From NCBI GenBank assembly GCA_017545095.1, contig JAFYCU010000143.1:1-14592 (forward strand): a stretch of 14,592 nt of DNA, given 5' to 3'. Positions 1 to 7,367 of this stretch are shown here, piece after piece. Position 1 is the first letter of the stretch. Each line of letters opens with the position of its first letter. The position numbers and the translations under genes were made by a program. Source of the DNA: Muribaculaceae bacterium (GTDB taxonomy: Bacteria; Bacteroidota; Bacteroidia; Bacteroidales; Muribaculaceae). The notes under the pieces were generated by a model. The model did not search any database and had not been told where the DNA came from. It saw only the letters and a program-made list of their open reading frames with translations.

Positions 1-81
1 ATGCACAATGCACAATTTTTTAGCTACGAGCCACAAGCTACGAGCTATAAGAGGCGCAATGCGGTACTTTGTTCTTGCTTG
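1..81. repeat. Heptanucleotide repeat mosaic downstream of aroK
   Basis: The gap after the aroK stop reads as consecutive 7-base words: ATGCACA twice, then AGCTACG, AGCCACA, AGCTACG, AGCTATA and related words. The same words and the same period recur at 2886-3015, 8648-8717 and 12660-12790. No reading frame is credible here. The 7-base period is seen directly. That this is a dispersed short-tandem-repeat family is an inference from the four loci. Confidence 0.6.
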
Positions 82-627
82 TTACAGCAGGCGTAGTGTT
101 TGTGCGAGGCGACGGGTGGTGGCGGTGGTTTCGGCGGCGGTTTCGATGTCGGTGGCATCGAACTGGAGTTGTGCGTGGGCGTAGTGGGGTGCGCGCTGCA
201 TGATGGTGGTGTGCACCCAAGCGGCGATTTGGTCGTCGCTGAGTGCGCTGATGAGGGGTCGCTTGCTGCGGTGCTCGGGCAGGCACAGGCGAGCGATGAG
301 GCGTTGCTCGCTGGTGGTGAGCCACACGGTGATGCCCGTGGCATTCATCAGCTGCATCATGCCGGGCTGGCAGGGCGTGCCGCCGCCGCAGGCCACGATG
401 GTGCCGCCGCGCTGTGCCAACAGCCGCAGCGCGGCACACTCAAGCTGGCGGAACCGCTCTTGCCCCAGCCGAGCCATCAGCTCACCGATGCTGAGCCCCT
501 GGCTGCGCTCGATGTGCTCGTCGAGGTCGACAAAGGCGAGGCCGGTGAGGCGGCTCAGTTCGCGCCCAACGGTGGTTTTGCCGCAGCAGGGGAATCCAAT
601 CAGATAGTAGTTCATCACTCGGCGCAT
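82..627 (-). CDS. aroK: Shikimate kinase
   Basis: Cytoplasmic kinase that uses ATP to phosphorylate shikimate to shikimate 3-phosphate in the pathway to chorismate and aromatic amino acids. The protein is 181 residues, normal for the family. Residues 11-18 (GFPCCGKT) are the Walker A loop. The shikimate site is marked by the aspartates of FVDLDEH (34, 36), Arg60 in ERFR and the GGGT motif at 81-84. The lid arginines lie in HRSKRPL near 120-123. It is the last gene of the leftward block and starts just after the U32 gene stops. A second in-frame ATG at 615 gives MNYYLIGF, equally plausible for this family, so the start is uncertain by four codons. The C-terminal 25 residues are Thr/Ala-rich and look unconserved. 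The function call is firm. Confidence 0.93.
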   Translation of the reverse strand: MRRVMNYYLIGFPCCGKTTVGRELSRLTGLAFVDLDEHIERSQGLSIGELMARLGQERFRQLECAALRLLAQRGGTIVACGGGTPCQPGMMQLMNATGITVWLTTSEQRLIARLCLPEHRSKRPLISALSDDQIAAWVHTTIMQRAPHYAHAQLQFDATDIETAAETTATTRRLAQTLRLL

Positions 628-633
628 TGCGTT

Positions 634-1887
634 CTACGGCTCGTTTTGCCCCCTTTTTTCCCAAAGGAAGAGTTTGTCGCTGGGTCGGATTTTGGTGTTG
701 GTCTTGATGGAGAAGCTGTCGCCTTTCACCGCCTTGCTCACGGGGTGCATATCGACACGGATTTCGCTCACGGTGATGAACAGCGCTCCGGTGGTGGGCC
801 CCGTGATCACGATGTCGTCGCCCACGTGGAGTTCGCCGGCCTCCATGAGGAACTCCCCCACCCCGATGTTGCTGAAATAGCGTACGCCCTTGGCGATGTA
901 GTGTTTCTGACGCGTGGCGCTGGAGCCATACTTGCTGTTCCACTCGCCCAGTCGCTGGCCCAGGTAGTAACCGTCCCAGAACCCCCGGTTGAACACCTGC
1001 GCCAAGCGGTTGTTGAGCTGGTCGATGAGGGCTTCATCGTAGGTGCCATCGATGATGGCATTGATGGCCTGGTTGTAGGCACTCACCACGGTGCGCACAT
1101 ATTCGGGTCCGCGTGCGCGTCCTTCGATTTTGAACACGCGCACACCGGCATCAATCATCTTGTTGAGGAAATGGATGGTTTTCAGGTCTTTGGGCGACAT
1201 GATGTACTTATCCTTCATCTCGAGTTCCCAGCCCGTTTCGCGGTCGGTGGCGATGTAGCTGCGTCGGCATATTTGCCGGCACGCCCCACGATTGGCACTC
1301 GTCCAGGCCTCGTGTAGGCTCAGGTAGCACTTGCCGCTCACGGCCATGCACAGCGCACCGTGGCAAAACATCTCCAGCCGCACGGGTTGCCCGCCCGGGC
1401 CAGTAATGCCCTCGCTGGCGATGGTCTGGCTGATGGCGTGCACCTGGTCCAAGTTCAGCTCTCGGGCGAGGACCACCACGTCGGCCCATTGCGCATAGAA
1501 GCGCACCGCCTCGCGGTTGCTCACGTTCACCTGAGTGGAGATGTGCACCTCTACTCCTATGGAACGCGCATAGAGGATGGTGGCCATGTCGCTGGCAATG
1601 ATGGCCGACACGCCTGCCGTGCGTGCTGCGTCCACAATGTGGTGCATATAGTCGATGTCGTCGTCATAGATGATGGTGTTCACCGTGAGGTAGGTCTTGA
1701 TGTTGCGCTCACGGCACCATGCCACGATGGTATGCAGGTCGTCGAGCGAGAAGTTGACACTCGACTGGGAGCGCATGTTCAGGCCCTCGATACCGAAGTA
1801 GATGGCATCGGCACCGCCCTGCCAGGCGGCTGTGAGCGAGTCCCACGAGCCCACCGGGGCCATGATTTCGAAGTCGTTACGATTCAT
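634..1887 (-). CDS. Peptidase U32 family protein, TrhP (YegQ)-like
   Basis: Member of the U32 family. Despite the peptidase name, characterised members (TrhP/YegQ, RlhA, UbiU/UbiV) act in hydroxylation of tRNA, 23S rRNA or ubiquinone precursors. At 417 residues with a C-terminal beta-rich extension (about 335-417) it fits the TrhP type, which supports prephenate-dependent 5-hydroxyuridine formation in the tRNA wobble position. The N-terminal part starts with EIMAPVGSWDSL and GGADAIYFG. The U32 signature lies at 172-190 (EMFCHGALC, then SGKCYLS). Cysteines 175, 180, 187, 203 and 207 include the likely iron-sulfur ligands. I chose the ATG at 1887 because the protein there begins like the family; an in-frame ATG at 1947 adds a Ser/Thr-rich leader lying wholly inside the upstream gene. 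The start overlaps the MazG-like gene by 11 bases, which suggests translational coupling. A link to shikimate-derived prephenate through aroK next door is attractive but inferred. Confidence 0.9.
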   Translation of the reverse strand: MNRNDFEIMAPVGSWDSLTAAWQGGADAIYFGIEGLNMRSQSSVNFSLDDLHTIVAWCRERNIKTYLTVNTIIYDDDIDYMHHIVDAARTAGVSAIIASDMATILYARSIGVEVHISTQVNVSNREAVRFYAQWADVVVLARELNLDQVHAISQTIASEGITGPGGQPVRLEMFCHGALCMAVSGKCYLSLHEAWTSANRGACRQICRRSYIATDRETGWELEMKDKYIMSPKDLKTIHFLNKMIDAGVRVFKIEGRARGPEYVRTVVSAYNQAINAIIDGTYDEALIDQLNNRLAQVFNRGFWDGYYLGQRLGEWNSKYGSSATRQKHYIAKGVRYFSNIGVGEFLMEAGELHVGDDIVITGPTTGALFITVSEIRVDMHPVSKAVKGDSFSIKTNTKIRPSDKLFLWEKRGQNEP

Positions 1888-2215
1888 TGTGGTTGAGTTT
1901 GGGGTTATTGATGTGCCGCTGTGCGTCGCGGCCGGTTTTCTTGGCAAAATTCTGCTCCAGGGCCTGTGTGAGGTCCACGCCGGTCTGATTGGCCAGGCAC
2001 ACGGTGACCCATATCACGTCGGCGAGTTCGTCGGCAAGGCTGCGGTCGCGGTCGCTAGCTTTCTCGCTCTGTTCGCCATAGCGCCGGGCGATGATGCGTG
2101 CCACCTCGCCCACCTCTTCGGTGAGGATGGCCATGTTGGTCAGCTCGTTGAAATAGCGCACGCCATAGGTGGTGATCCAGTCGTCGACGCGCTGTTGCAA
2201 TTCCTGAATGGTCAT
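1877..2215 (-). CDS. MazG-like nucleotide pyrophosphohydrolase
   Basis: Small all-alpha NTP pyrophosphohydrolase of the MazG superfamily, expected to hydrolyse (d)NTPs to NMP and pyrophosphate and so clean the nucleotide pool. The 112-residue protein has one MazG domain with the metal-binding pattern EExxE (EEVGE, Glu33, 34, 37) followed by ExxD (ELAD, Glu63 and Asp66). The spacing fits single-domain dimeric or tetrameric enzymes. The last 15 residues are polar and probably disordered. It starts 7 bases after dtd stops and overlaps the U32 gene start by 11 bases, so it sits in the middle of one transcription unit. Both it and Dtd can be seen as quality-control enzymes. The natural substrate cannot be read from the sequence. 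Confidence 0.9.
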   Translation of the reverse strand: MTIQELQQRVDDWITTYGVRYFNELTNMAILTEEVGEVARIIARRYGEQSEKASDRDRSLADELADVIWVTVCLANQTGVDLTQALEQNFAKKTGRDAQRHINNPKLNHNES

Positions 2216-2222
2216 AGGGCAG

Positions 2223-2675
2223 TCACTCTTTTAGCTTGGAGTCGATGATGATGGTTACCGGCCCGTCGTTGACCAGCTCCACCTGCATGTTGGCGCCAAA
2301 CACGCCCCGCTTCACCTCTCGCCCCATGGCAGCCTGCAGCTGGTTGCAGTAGGCCTCATAGAGTGGCACCGCCAGGTCGTGGCCAGCGGCATGGATATAG
2401 CTGGGTCGGTTGCCCTTGCGTGTGCTGGCATTGAGGGTGAACTGGCTCACGGCGAGCACCTCGCCGCCCACATCCATCACGCTGCGGTTCATCACGCCGT
2501 TGTCGTCGTCGAAGATGCGCAATGCGGCGGTTTTGGCCACCAGCCAAGACACATCGTCGGGGGTGTCGTTGTCGGCCACGCCCACAAGCACCATCATCCC
2601 CTCCCCTATCGCACTGTGCACCTCGCCGCCAATGGTCACCGAGGCATGTTTCACACGTTGAATTACTATTCGCAT
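2223..2675 (-). CDS. dtd: D-aminoacyl-tRNA deacylase
   Basis: Homodimeric proofreading enzyme that hydrolyses D-aminoacyl-tRNA (and glycyl-tRNA-Ala mischarging products), recycling tRNA in the cytoplasm. The protein is 150 residues, the standard length. It starts with MRIVIQRV and has both diagnostic motifs: SQFTL at 77-81 and NDGPVT at 136-141, which carries the Gly-cisPro pair that screens chirality across the dimer interface. It is the first gene after the 340-bp gap that follows uvrC. A -7 box at 2776-2783 may start transcription here, or the unit may read through from uvrC. The next gene begins 7 bases after its stop. Confidence 0.97.
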   Translation of the reverse strand: MRIVIQRVKHASVTIGGEVHSAIGEGMMVLVGVADNDTPDDVSWLVAKTAALRIFDDDNGVMNRSVMDVGGEVLAVSQFTLNASTRKGNRPSYIHAAGHDLAVPLYEAYCNQLQAAMGREVKRGVFGANMQVELVNDGPVTIIIDSKLKE

Positions 2676-2717
2676 ATTTTCGGTTGTCAGTTAACCAGCT
2701 CGTGGCTCCTTAAATCC

Positions 2718-2885
2718 GAAGGTGTATCAAAATTCGATTTGGCGGAAGCTTAGCCGCCTAACGGCGGTATCAATTCAAATATATCACAAATCTTCCAATT
2801 TATTATAATAACAACTTTTGATAGATTTGAAAATGATTTGAATGATTGCCACGCGTAGTGTGCAAAACACTTTTGATACACCTTC
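2718..2885. repeat. 168-bp element with perfect 15-bp terminal inverted repeats
   Basis: GAAGGTGTATCAAAA at 2718-2732 is repeated exactly in inverted orientation at 2871-2885. The same end sequence, continuing as GTGTGGAAC, occurs at 14557 and (with GAAT) at 9961, so it belongs to the same end-family as the 301-bp element. The inside is AT-rich. Near the left end it has three GC arms, GGCGG (2741-2745), CCGCC (2754-2758) and GGCGG (2763-2767), which allow two alternative hairpins. There is no coding capacity. A small nonautonomous (MITE-like) element is inferred, not shown. Confidence 0.65.
2776..2783 (-). promoter_or_regulatory. Possible -7 box upstream of dtd
   Basis: On the minus strand this reads TATATTTG, a perfect match to the Bacteroidota -7 box TAnnTTTG. 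I see no TTTG at the expected distance upstream. Transcription would start near 2769 and give a leader of about 95 bases containing the GGCGG/CCGCC hairpins. It lies inside the 168-bp element, so the element may supply the promoter for dtd and the genes after it. Weak evidence. Confidence 0.35.
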
Positions 2886-3015
2886 ACTTTGCTAAGCGAC
2901 AAGCTTGGTTCTTGGTTCTTATTTAAGTTCTTGGTTCTTGTACTTGCTTCGGTCGTCAGCCGCACCGGGGTACGGCTCTACTGTCGTTGCGTCTCGCGTC
3001 TTAGAAAGTCCCTCC
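2886..3015. repeat. Heptanucleotide repeat mosaic downstream of uvrC
   Basis: The stretch between the 168-bp element and the uvrC stop can be read in 7-base words: AAGCGAC, AAGCTTG, GTTCTTG, GTTCTTA, and later CGTTGCG, TCTCGCG, TCTTAGA. TTGGTTC/GTTCTTG words and TCTCGCG words also occur at 12750-12790. No gene or clear terminator is visible. Together with 2676-2885 this makes a 340-bp non-coding gap inside an otherwise compact gene block. Confidence 0.55.
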
Positions 3016-4872
3016 TTAAGGATTGGTTTGGGGAGGCTCCACTGGGTTTGGGGAGGCCTTTTTTTGCAGTTCGTTGATGATTAGTCGCGCTTTGGCGGCA
3101 CCCACCACGGCGGTGAGTTCGGCTTCAGAAGCCTCGCGGATGCGTTTCACGCTCTTAAAACGCTTGAGCAGCGCCTTTTTGGTTGCCGGCCCTATGCCTT
3201 TAATGTCGTCGAGTGCCGAGTGCACCTGTCCCTTGCCGCGCTGCTGGCGGTGGTGGGCGATGGCAAATCGGTGCGCCTCGTCGCGCAGGCGTTGAATCAC
3301 GCGCAAGGTCTCGCTGTTTTTGTCGATATACATCGGCACACTGTCGCCAGGAAAGTAAATCTCGTTGAACTGTTTGGCGATGCCGATCGCCGCAATTTGG
3401 TCGTTAAGCCCTATGGCTGTGAGCGCCTCGACGGCGGTGGAAAGCTGTCCCTTGCCACCATCTACTACCAGCAGCTGCGGCAGCGACTCGCCCTCCTGCA
3501 CCAGTCGCGTGTAGCGACGCGTGATCACCTCGGCCATCGATGCGTAGTCATCGGCCCCCTCCACGGTCTTGATGTTGAAGTGGCGGTAGTCCTTTTTGCT
3601 TGGCTTGGCGTTGCGAAACACCACGCAGCTTGCCACGGGCGACGAGCCGGAGATGTTGCTGTTGTCGAAGCACTCGATGTGTCGCGGCAACTGTATCAGA
3701 TGCAGGTCGCGCTGCATGGTGGTGAGCGTGCGTGTGGCGCGCTGCTCGGGGTTGAGCTTCTCCATGCGGTTGAGCTTGTCGGTTTCGAACTGCCGTGCGT
3801 TTTTGAGTGCGATTTCAAGGAGCTTGCGCTTGTCGCCGCGCTGCGGCACATAGCATTGCAACGCATCGAACTCCACATCGGGCAGCACGTTCACAACGGC
3901 CTCGCGCACGCGGTCGGCCTTGTAGGTGTCGGCAAAGCGTTGCCTGATTTCCTGCATCGCCAGTGCCATCAGCTCGGCATCGGTCACATCCTCGTCGAGC
4001 GAGCGGATGCGGTATTCCAGCGTGATGCTCTGCACCACCGAGCCACCGCGCATGTGCATGAAATGTACATAGCCGCAGTCGTGACTGCGGTGCAAGGCAA
4101 ACACGTCGATATTGTGTATTGTCGGGCTCACAATCACCGACTTAGAGCGCAATTTCTCTATGAGCAAATATTTGTGTTTCAGCTCATTGGCTTCCTCAAA
4201 CTTCAGTTCCTCGGCCAGTCGCGCCATTTCCTTTTCGAGATAGTTGCTCACCAGTTTAGAGTCACCTCGCAGGATGGCCACCACGTCATCGATATACCGC
4301 TGATACTCATCGGGTTCCACCAGTCCTTTGCAGCACCCTCCGCACCGCTTGATGTGGTATTGCAGGCACAGATGGTGCTTGTCGGCCTCGATTGTTTCAC
4401 GTGAAACATTGTGGTTGCAGCTCCTCAGCGGGTAGAGGCGCGCGATGGTGTCGAGCAGCACATGCGCGGCCTCGGCCTTGGGGTATGGGCCGAAGTAGCG
4501 CGCGCCGCGCCGCACGGCATCGCGCGTCATGAACACGCGGGGGAAAAGCTCCTTGGTGATGCATATCCACGGGTAGGACTTGTCGTCCTTGAGCAGCACA
4601 TTGTAGCGCGGCTGGAACTCCTTGATCAGGCTGTTCTCAAGGTCGAGAGCCTCCTCCTCGGTGTTGACCACGGTGTATTGCAGGTCGTGGATGTGGCGCA
4701 CGAGGATGTTGGTGCGGGCCACGTCGTGCACCTTATTGAAGTAGGAGCTGACGCGCCGCTTGAGGTTCTTGGCCTTGCCCACATAGATGATGGAGCCCTC
4801 GCTGTTGTAGTAGCGATACACCCCCGGCGAGTCGGGCAGCAGGCTGATCTTGAGTTTCAGTTCGTCGGTCAT
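3016..4872 (-). CDS. uvrC: Excinuclease ABC subunit C
   Basis: Nuclease subunit of nucleotide excision repair that cuts the damaged strand on both sides of a lesion marked by UvrA/UvrB. The 618-residue protein is complete. The GIY-YIG domain (3' incision) has GVYRYY at 17-22 and YVGKAKNLKRR at 30-40, with acidic residues at 72-74. Four cysteines near 152, 169, 177 and 180 match the reported iron-sulfur cluster ligands. A UVR motif that contacts UvrB lies near 212-246. The RNase H-like 5' nuclease domain has Asp403 (FDNSN), Asp441/442, Asp471 (DGGKGQL) and His534. Two helix-hairpin-helix motifs end the protein (IKGIGPATKKALL, 557-569). It begins 17 bases after apt stops. Codons 156-160, between the first two cluster cysteines, contain a perfect parS palindrome (4393-4408). 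Downstream the gene is separated from dtd by a repeat-filled gap. Confidence 0.98.
   Translation of the reverse strand: MTDELKLKISLLPDSPGVYRYYNSEGSIIYVGKAKNLKRRVSSYFNKVHDVARTNILVRHIHDLQYTVVNTEEEALDLENSLIKEFQPRYNVLLKDDKSYPWICITKELFPRVFMTRDAVRRGARYFGPYPKAEAAHVLLDTIARLYPLRSCNHNVSRETIEADKHHLCLQYHIKRCGGCCKGLVEPDEYQRYIDDVVAILRGDSKLVSNYLEKEMARLAEELKFEEANELKHKYLLIEKLRSKSVIVSPTIHNIDVFALHRSHDCGYVHFMHMRGGSVVQSITLEYRIRSLDEDVTDAELMALAMQEIRQRFADTYKADRVREAVVNVLPDVEFDALQCYVPQRGDKRKLLEIALKNARQFETDKLNRMEKLNPEQRATRTLTTMQRDLHLIQLPRHIECFDNSNISGSSPVASCVVFRNAKPSKKDYRHFNIKTVEGADDYASMAEVITRRYTRLVQEGESLPQLLVVDGGKGQLSTAVEALTAIGLNDQIAAIGIAKQFNEIYFPGDSVPMYIDKNSETLRVIQRLRDEAHRFAIAHHRQQRGKGQVHSALDDIKGIGPATKKALLKRFKSVKRIREASEAELTAVVGAAKARLIINELQKKASPNPVEPPQTNP
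4393..4408. promoter_or_regulatory. parS (ParB-binding) site inside uvrC
   Basis: The 16 bases TGTTTCACGTGAAACA are a perfect palindrome identical to the bacterial chromosomal parS consensus bound by ParB (Spo0J). The site lies within the uvrC reading frame, where it encodes Val-Ser-Arg-Glu-Thr (156-160) plus the last base of the preceding Asn codon. Exact identity over 16 bases is very unlikely by chance in 14.6 kb. A second, near-perfect copy is 1.07 kb away. ParB loading and spreading here would serve chromosome segregation. Binding itself is inferred. Confidence 0.9.
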
Positions 4873-4889
4873 GGTTGGGTCGCGCAGGG

Positions 4890-5432
4890 TTATTTGCCGT
4901 CGAAATCAAACAGCGAGGTCACCTCCACATCGGCGGGCAGCAGGTCGCGACCGTTGAGTCCGCGCAGCGTGCACAGGAAGTTGATGTAAATGGCCTTGGG
5001 CTGCATCATCTGCACGAGCTTATAGGCGGCAAGCATGGTGCCGCCGGTGGCGAGCAAGTCGTCGTGGATCACCACCACGTCGTCGGGCGTGATGGCATCG
5101 CTGTGCATCTCAATGGTGTCGGTGCCGTACTCTTTGTCGTAGCTCATGCTCACGGTGTCGGCGGGCAGTTTGCCGGGTTTGCGGATGGGCACGAACCCGG
5201 CACCGAGTTTGGCGGCAAGCAATGCCCCGCCAATGAATCCTCGCGATTCGATGCCTGCCACCTTGGTGACGCCGCGGCCCCGGTAGATGTCGGCCAGCGT
5301 GTCGGCCATGCAGGTCAGAGCTGCGGCATCCTTGAATGCCGTTGTGAGGTCCTTGAACTGGATGCCCTTCACGGGGAAGTCGGGGATGTTTCTCACGAGC
5401 GCTTTCACGCGCTCCATGTCGTTTCTGTTCAT
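4890..5432 (-). CDS. apt: Adenine phosphoribosyltransferase
   Basis: Purine salvage enzyme that makes AMP from adenine and PRPP in the cytoplasm. The 180-residue length is typical. The N-terminal region has NIPDFPVKGIQFKD (15-28). ESRGF at 62-66 and the PRPP-binding loop VVVIHDDLLATGGT (119-132) are diagnostic of type I phosphoribosyltransferases of the Apt group. An alternative start at Met6 (5417) would still leave all motifs. It follows mnmG after a 54-bp gap that holds a parS-like site, and precedes uvrC by 17 bases. No separate promoter is evident, so it is probably expressed from the ybeY promoter. Confidence 0.97.
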   Translation of the reverse strand: MNRNDMERVKALVRNIPDFPVKGIQFKDLTTAFKDAAALTCMADTLADIYRGRGVTKVAGIESRGFIGGALLAAKLGAGFVPIRKPGKLPADTVSMSYDKEYGTDTIEMHSDAITPDDVVVIHDDLLATGGTMLAAYKLVQMMQPKAIYINFLCTLRGLNGRDLLPADVEVTSLFDFDGK

Positions 5433-5460
5433 ATTCTTTAGGTATGTTGGTTTGGATTAT

Positions 5461-5476
5461 TGTTTCACGTGGAACC
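5461..5476. promoter_or_regulatory. Second, near-perfect parS site between mnmG and apt
   Basis: TGTTTCACGTGGAACC matches the parS palindrome at 14 of 16 positions. Read on the other strand it is GGTTCCACGTGAAACA, which differs from the degenerate consensus TGTTNCACGTGAAACA only at the first base. It sits in the 54-bp gap after the mnmG stop. The presence of a perfect parS 1.07 kb away makes function likely. Binding is inferred. Confidence 0.72.
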
Positions 5477-5486
5477 AAAAGACCCG

Positions 5487-7367
5487 TCATCGCCCCAGGA
5501 GCAGGAGCAGCACATTGATGTCGCTGGGCGATATGCCAGGGATGCGCGATGCTTGTCCGAGGGTGGCGGGGTCGATACGTTGCAATTTCTGGCGCGCCTC
5601 GATGCTGATTTGCGTGAGGCTGCCGTAGTCGAGTTTGCCGCGGAGGGTGATGCCGTCGAGATGCGACAGCCGCTCGGCAAACCGCTGTTCGCGTTCGATG
5701 TAGCCGCGGTATTTGATCTGGATTTCGGCGGCCTCGATGATTTCGTGGCGGCGAGCTTCTTCCACCTGCGCCAGCCTCTCCCCCACTTCGGGCACCAATA
5801 CCGCCACATCATGCAGGGTGACGTGAGGTCGTAGCAACACGTCGTGCAACCGCTGGCTGTGCTGCATGGTGGGCAGCTCGTGCGCTGCGAGGAATGGATT
5901 GAGTGAATCGGGGGCAATCGGGGTTTGCTTCGCGTAGTCGATGAGTTCACTGATTTGCGACATCTTCGACTCCAACAGTGCGTACCTGTGGCCGTCGACC
6001 AACCCGATGCGGCGACCGACGGGTGTGAGGCGCATGTCGGCGTTGTCGTGCCGCAGCAGGATGCGGTGCTCGGCACGCGAGGTAAACATGCGGTAAGGCT
6101 CGTCAACGCCTTTAGTGACGAGGTCGTCGATCAGCACGCCTATATAAGCCTGATCACGCGCCAGCTCAAAGGGTTCGCCGCCGTTCACTTTCATGTGAGC
6201 ATTCACGCCTGCCACGAGACCCTGACAGGCGGCTTCCTCATAGCCCGTGGTGCCGTTCACTTGTCCGGCGAGATAGAGCCTCGGCACCAGCTTCGACTCC
6301 AAGGTGTGGTGGAGCTGCGTGGGGTCGAAAAAGTCGTATTCGATAGCATAGCCGGGGCGGTGGAGCTGCACGTTGAGGAATGCGGGAATGCATCGCAGCG
6401 CATCGAGCTGTGCATGTAGCGGCAGCGACGAGGAGAACCCGTTGAGATACATCTCGTGGGTGGTTTCGCCCTCGGGCTCGATGAACAGCTGGTGTGCATC
6501 GCGGTCGGGGAAGGTGACAATTTTGGTCTCGATACTCGGGCAATAGCGCGGACCTATGCTTTGAATCTGGCCATTATAAAGCGGCGAATCGTCGAGCGAG
6601 GCGCGCAACACATCGTGGGCAGCGGCATTGGTATAGACGATGTAGCAGTCGCGTTGGCGAAGCGAGCTGTATTCGTTGGGCAAAAACGAGAAATGACTAT
6701 TGTCATCATCACCCGGTTGCACGATGGTTTGGCTGTAGTCGATGCTGCGCCCGTCGATGCGTACGGGGGTGCCCGTCTTCATGCGTCCGGCCTGAAGACC
6801 CAAGCGCACCAGTTGCTCGGTGATGCCATGCGCTGCCGGTTCGGCGGCGCGTCCTCCAGGCTGCTGGTGGCGACCCACATGCATCAGTCCGTTGAGAAAT
6901 GTGCCTGCTGTGAGAATCACTGCATGTGCGTGAAAGTCCACACCTAAGGCAGTGCGCACACCCGTCACTCCCCCACCCTCACCGATGAGCAATTCCACCA
7001 CACTGTCTTGCCAAATGTAAAGATTGGCGGTGTTTTCGAGCACCCGCCGCCATTCGGCGCTGAAGCGCATGCGGTCGGTCTGGGCGCGTGGGCTCCACAC
7101 GGCAGGCCCCTTGCTGCGGTTGAGCATACGGAACTGAATGGTGGAGCGGTCGGTGACCACACCCATCATGCCTCCCAGGGCATCGATTTCGCGCACAATC
7201 TGACCCTTGGCTATGCCGCCCACCGCCGGGTTGCAGCTCATCTGCGCCATCTTGTTCATGTCGATGGTGATGAGCAGCGTACACGACCCCAGCCTTGCCG
7301 CCGCATGGGCCGCCTCGCAACCTGCGTGGCCGGCACCAATCACAATCACATCATAGTTCTCAATCAT
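5487..7367 (-). CDS. mnmG: tRNA uridine-5-carboxymethylaminomethyl(34) synthesis enzyme MnmG
   Basis: FAD-dependent partner of the GTPase MnmE. Together they install the (carboxymethyl)aminomethyl group on U34 of tRNAs reading NNA/NNG codons. The protein is 626 residues, full length. It has the FAD Rossmann motif GAGHAG at 11-16, the conserved CNPAVGGIAKG at 45-55, KTGTPVRIDGRS near 197-208, Cys276 in PRYCPSIE, GYEEAACQGLVAG in the FAD-contacting part, and FTSRAEHRILLR. The C-terminal helical domain that contacts MnmE ends in PGISPSDINVLLLLLGR. Its start overlaps the ybeY stop by 8 bases, so the two are probably translationally coupled. mnmG (gidA) is near the replication origin in many bacteria, which fits the parS sites alongside. 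All key residues are intact. Confidence 0.98.
   Translation of the reverse strand: MIENYDVIVIGAGHAGCEAAHAAARLGSCTLLITIDMNKMAQMSCNPAVGGIAKGQIVREIDALGGMMGVVTDRSTIQFRMLNRSKGPAVWSPRAQTDRMRFSAEWRRVLENTANLYIWQDSVVELLIGEGGGVTGVRTALGVDFHAHAVILTAGTFLNGLMHVGRHQQPGGRAAEPAAHGITEQLVRLGLQAGRMKTGTPVRIDGRSIDYSQTIVQPGDDDNSHFSFLPNEYSSLRQRDCYIVYTNAAAHDVLRASLDDSPLYNGQIQSIGPRYCPSIETKIVTFPDRDAHQLFIEPEGETTHEMYLNGFSSSLPLHAQLDALRCIPAFLNVQLHRPGYAIEYDFFDPTQLHHTLESKLVPRLYLAGQVNGTTGYEEAACQGLVAGVNAHMKVNGGEPFELARDQAYIGVLIDDLVTKGVDEPYRMFTSRAEHRILLRHDNADMRLTPVGRRIGLVDGHRYALLESKMSQISELIDYAKQTPIAPDSLNPFLAAHELPTMQHSQRLHDVLLRPHVTLHDVAVLVPEVGERLAQVEEARRHEIIEAAEIQIKYRGYIEREQRFAERLSHLDGITLRGKLDYGSLTQISIEARQKLQRIDPATLGQASRIPGISPSDINVLLLLLGR

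Noticed and set aside
100..1317. 405-codon plus-strand frame
   Set aside because: Antisense shadow of aroK and the U32 gene, whose motifs are clear on the minus strand. Its His/Val/Gly-rich make-up is typical of reverse-strand frames in GC-rich DNA.
3220..4404. 394-codon plus-strand frame
   Set aside because: Antisense to uvrC, which is full length with all catalytic motifs.
5460..5834. Plus-strand frame starting MFHVEP
   Set aside because: The start is created by the parS-like palindrome and the rest is antisense to mnmG.
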